Positions 63,896 to 64,000 of a stretch of 64,000 nucleotides of DNA are shown one piece after another (the stretch's first letter is position 1; each line of letters opens with the position of its first letter). The notes beneath the pieces are model-generated. The model had not been told where the DNA came from, ran no database searches, and saw only the letters and a list, made by a program, of their open reading frames with translations. The DNA is from Paguma larvata. Its lineage: Eukaryota; Chordata; Mammalia; Carnivora; Viverridae. The DNA lies in assembly GCA_030068075.1 (NCBI GenBank), contig CM057841.1, positions 3,036,565 through 3,100,564 of the forward strand. Reading direction: 5' to 3'. A program made the translations under genes and the position numbers.

Positions 63896-64000
63896 ATGCT
63901 CGTGGTGGAGGTGGCGAACGGCCGCTCCCTGGTATGGGGGGCCGAAGCGGTGCAGGCTCTGCGGGAGCGTCTGGGAGTGGGGGGCCGCACGGTGGGCGCC
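63896..64000 (+). CDS. TSEN34: TSEN34, tRNA-splicing endonuclease subunit, N-terminal 35 codons
   Basis: The exon starts at 63892 after an acceptor CAG; the ATG is at 63896. It reads MLVVEVANGRSLVWGAEAVQ then ALRERLGVGGRTVGA to the window edge. This agrees with the recalled N-terminus of human TSEN34, a catalytic subunit of the nuclear endonuclease that removes introns from pre-tRNAs. The catalytic C-terminal half lies outside. It is divergent from MBOAT7. Confidence 0.93.
   Translation, partial: MLVVEVANGRSLVWGAEAVQALRERLGVGGRTVGA

Overview
This is mammalian nuclear DNA: spliced genes with GT-AG introns, CpG-rich promoters, AATAAA-type signals and many interspersed repeats. At least nine tRNA-derived SINEs begin GGGGCGCCTGGGTGGCTCAG or a close variant, and several carry a 'GTGCTGACAGCTCAGAGCC' body. 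These are carnivore CAN-SINEs of the felid type, so the source is most likely a cat or another felid. Gene order and orientation match the human 19q13.42 block TFPT - PRPF31 - CNOT3 - LENG1 - TMC4 - MBOAT7 - TSEN34. All gene names rest on recognising translated exons from memory; no database search was run.

Layout. 1-2.75 kb: the 5' two exons of TFPT (minus; the rest lies off the left edge). 2.5-3.3 kb: shared bidirectional promoter. 4.48-15.9 kb: PRPF31 (plus, 13 coding exons, 499 aa if one extra base in the fifth exon is ignored). 16.2-19 kb: intergenic DNA with a cluster of DNA-transposon relics. 18.9-20.1 kb: CNOT3 promoter, with nine same-strand CCAAT boxes. 23.55-33.43 kb: CNOT3 coding region (plus, 17 coding exons, 746 aa). 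33.65-36.55 kb: LENG1 (minus, 4 exons), convergent with CNOT3 and apparently overlapping its 3' end. 37.13-48.98 kb: TMC4 (minus, 15 exons, 705 aa). 49.86-61.47 kb: MBOAT7 (minus, 7 coding exons, 474 aa). 62-63.9 kb: GC-box-rich promoter region between MBOAT7 and TSEN34. 63.896 kb to the end: the first 35 codons of TSEN34 (plus).

Functions. TFPT is an INO80 remodeller subunit; PRPF31 is a U4/U6 snRNP splicing factor; CNOT3 belongs to the CCR4-NOT deadenylase; LENG1 is a poorly characterised basic, coiled protein; TMC4 is a TMC-family membrane protein; MBOAT7 is the arachidonoyl-specific lysophosphatidylinositol acyltransferase; TSEN34 is a tRNA-splicing endonuclease subunit. These are neighbours, not an operon, but there is a known regulatory link: in humans CNOT3 and MSR1 minisatellite copies beside the PRPF31 promoter both modify PRPF31 expression.

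Most notable: (1) a 1-bp insertion-like break in PRPF31 exon 5 and a 1-bp deletion-like shift in the last LENG1 exon; (2) an array of about twenty GTTGCTAGG / CCTAGCAAC half-sites, several forming hairpins, in an MBOAT7 intron; (3) an 85-bp inverted duplication in a TMC4 intron; (4) MSR1-type minisatellite blocks in introns of TFPT, TMC4 and MBOAT7. I see no CRISPR array, prokaryotic system or intact autonomous transposon. The window is an ordinary conserved gene block with unusual non-coding structure.
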